NCBI GenBank assembly: GCA_964017145.1
Contig: CAXHKQ010000141.1
Coordinates: 1 to 20,306, forward strand
Direction: 5' to 3'
From: Agrocybe praecox
Taxonomy: Eukaryota > Basidiomycota > Agaricomycetes > Agaricales > Agrocybaceae
DNA length: 20,306 nt
Below the pieces are notes generated by a model that saw nothing but the letters and a program-made list of their open reading frames with translations, searched no databases and was not told where the DNA came from. Shown here piece after piece: positions 19,165 to 20,306 of this stretch. The position numbers and the translations under genes were made by a program. How positions within the stretch are numbered: the stretch's first letter is position 1; the number at the start of each line of letters is the position of its first letter.

Positions 19165-20094
19165 TACAGGGGCAGGGACGGTATTGGAAACGAGTTTGGA
19201 AGGTTTCGGAATTGAGACAGTTGATAGAATCTTTTTCAATAAATATGTAGTACAACATGATATGAATGTTGGTGGTTTAATCATTTTATTGTGGGAGTTG
19301 TTCATGTTGTGTTCATATGTATGTATGTGTGATGAAAATCCAATGCAATCAAAGTTCGAATCTGATACGAATTCTGGAATAGTTCACCTTTATTATAATT
19401 AAACTTCCAACATTTCCATCATGTCGGCTGAACATTTTGTGGCAATAATCTCAATCCATTCTTCCCCAGAAATAAAAGTACATTTCTATGTGAACGGCGG
19501 AGGAAAAATATGTTAATAAATGAAGTCGATGCTGATGATATTATTCTATCGAAATGCAATTTCTATGGACCTCAAGTATTCTGGAAAATAGGATGATACC
19601 TCTAATTAGAGCTTCACATCACGTCAGAGAAGCATTAGTGCTACACTCGACATCATAATCGCTACAACTTTCGTGTGAATCTCGCTAATCCTCTACAGCA
19701 TAACTTTCGTTTGTGCACGCGCTATAAATCAGCGTTCATATGAACATCATTTGTGAATGGTTGGACTTCATTTGCATAATTTGACGTGATAACGTAGTTG
19801 GAATTATCGTATAACTCTCGTAATTGCGTACGTTTCTATTGTAATCCCACTTCTGTCGAAACATGAGGAATACTCGAGCAATAACGGCAATTATCGTGCA
19901 ATGTGAACTTCAAAACTCCACTTCAATTGACTGTTTTAATCTTGCCATCATCGTTAGGTTAGATATCTTCGATATCTTACGTTGTTCGAATAATATTGAA
20001 AAGCCTAATTCGACTTCACAATCGTTGGAATGGAATCATCGTAAGTCCCACGCTAATTGCAGAAGTTTCAAAAAAGTCACAGTCACAGCTAAAA
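19165..20094. other. AT-rich DNA, possibly 3' UTR of the edge gene
   Basis: No frame is convincing. If the - strand exon at 20095 is real, this stretch would hold its 3' UTR. TTTATT near 19389 and 19286 would then be AATAAA signals on the - strand. A TATAAAT near 19723 followed by the palindrome 'gttcatatgaac' (near 19735) was also noted. Confidence 0.3.
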
Positions 20095-20306
20095 TCATGG
20101 ATCGAAAATATCCCAGAGAGAGGTGTTCGTATGCAATCCGTCTCTGCACCCTGATGATGATGATGTGTTCCCACACATCAGCTCCGGCTTCACATCAGCC
20201 ACCTGCGCATTGATGAGGTGTGGTTCGCATGGCGGTGGCTTACTGATGGAGACCTCGAGCTCGCGCGCAGTTAAACCCGTATCGCACACCAACTGACTAA
20301 CTGACT
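20095..20306 (-). CDS. Likely C-terminal exon of an unidentified gene, partial at edge
   Basis: On the - strand the frame is open from the window edge to TGA at 20097-20095, about 70 residues, with no ATG required if it is an internal or last exon. It reads through GLTARELEVSISKPPPC and INAQVADVKPELMC to a serine run and TSLWDIFDP before the stop. Codons favour G/C at the third position, unlike the AT-rich DNA next to it, and the residues look like ordinary protein. A CAG at 20296-20294 followed by TTGGTG could be the splice acceptor; otherwise the exon continues beyond the window. I do not recognise the family. An overlapping + frame (19863-20213) looks less like protein. Confidence 0.42.
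   Translation of the reverse strand, partial: SVSQLVCDTGLTARELEVSISKPPPCEPHLINAQVADVKPELMCGNTSSSSGCRDGLHTNTSLWDIFDP
20161..20180. repeat. Perfect 8-bp stem hairpin
   Basis: TGATGTGT and ACACATCA flank a TCCC loop, inside the candidate edge exon. It could be chance, or a structured element in the mRNA. Confidence 0.6.

Noticed and set aside
1..20306. Bacterial-type defence system, operon or CRISPR array
   Set aside because: The sequence is eukaryotic with spliced genes; repeats present are transposon-derived or microsatellites and lack regular spacer structure.

Overview
The window looks like nuclear DNA of a dipteran insect, most plausibly a mosquito of the Anopheles type. The reasons are a compact protein-coding gene with two short (84 and 95 bp) GT-AG introns, GC-rich codon use in that gene against AT-rich flanks, many CA/GT and trinucleotide microsatellites, and relics of insect-style transposable elements (a jockey/R1/I-like retrotransposon end, TIR/foldback DNA elements, tRNA-derived SINE-like sequence). 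The order and genus are inferred; nothing here fixes the species. There are no bacterial-style operons, CRISPR arrays or rRNAs.

One gene is certain. EEF2KMT (FAM86 family), the methyltransferase that modifies a lysine of translation elongation factor 2, lies on the + strand at 7439-8607 in three exons. Together they give 329 residues, almost exactly the length of the human protein (330). The last exon is easily missed, because the second exon stays open into intron 2 and ends at a spurious stop. A candidate poly(A) signal follows at 8937. A second, unidentified coding segment is likely at the right edge on the - strand (20095-20306): an open, GC3-rich frame that ends in a stop and runs off the window, probably the 3' exon of a gene to the right. 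A weaker - strand frame (6769-7035) lies divergent to EEF2KMT.

The rest is noncoding. From left to right: diverged tandem modules (about 186-895); a GC-rich, CA-rich block (1210-2110); AT-rich DNA; an 826-bp foldback element with about 50-bp terminal inverted repeats (3297-4122); a second GC-rich block (4600-5640); a frameshifted non-LTR retrotransposon 3' end with a CAA tail, flanked by roughly 110-bp diverged direct repeats (5708-6287); a 181-bp tandem pair carrying a tRNA B-box-like motif (6411-6731); EEF2KMT; AT-rich DNA; GC-rich blocks at 10205-10400, 11340-11840, 13010-14480, 15660-16620 and 18290-19180, which resemble regulatory DNA; three copies of one dispersed repeat (12285, 12604 and, inverted, 17315), the last joined to a tRNA-like head; and a shortened relative of the foldback element (about 14640-15018).

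I find no evidence for an undescribed multi-gene system. The most informative observations are the corrected EEF2KMT model, the edge exon, and the repeat families that recur within this one window.
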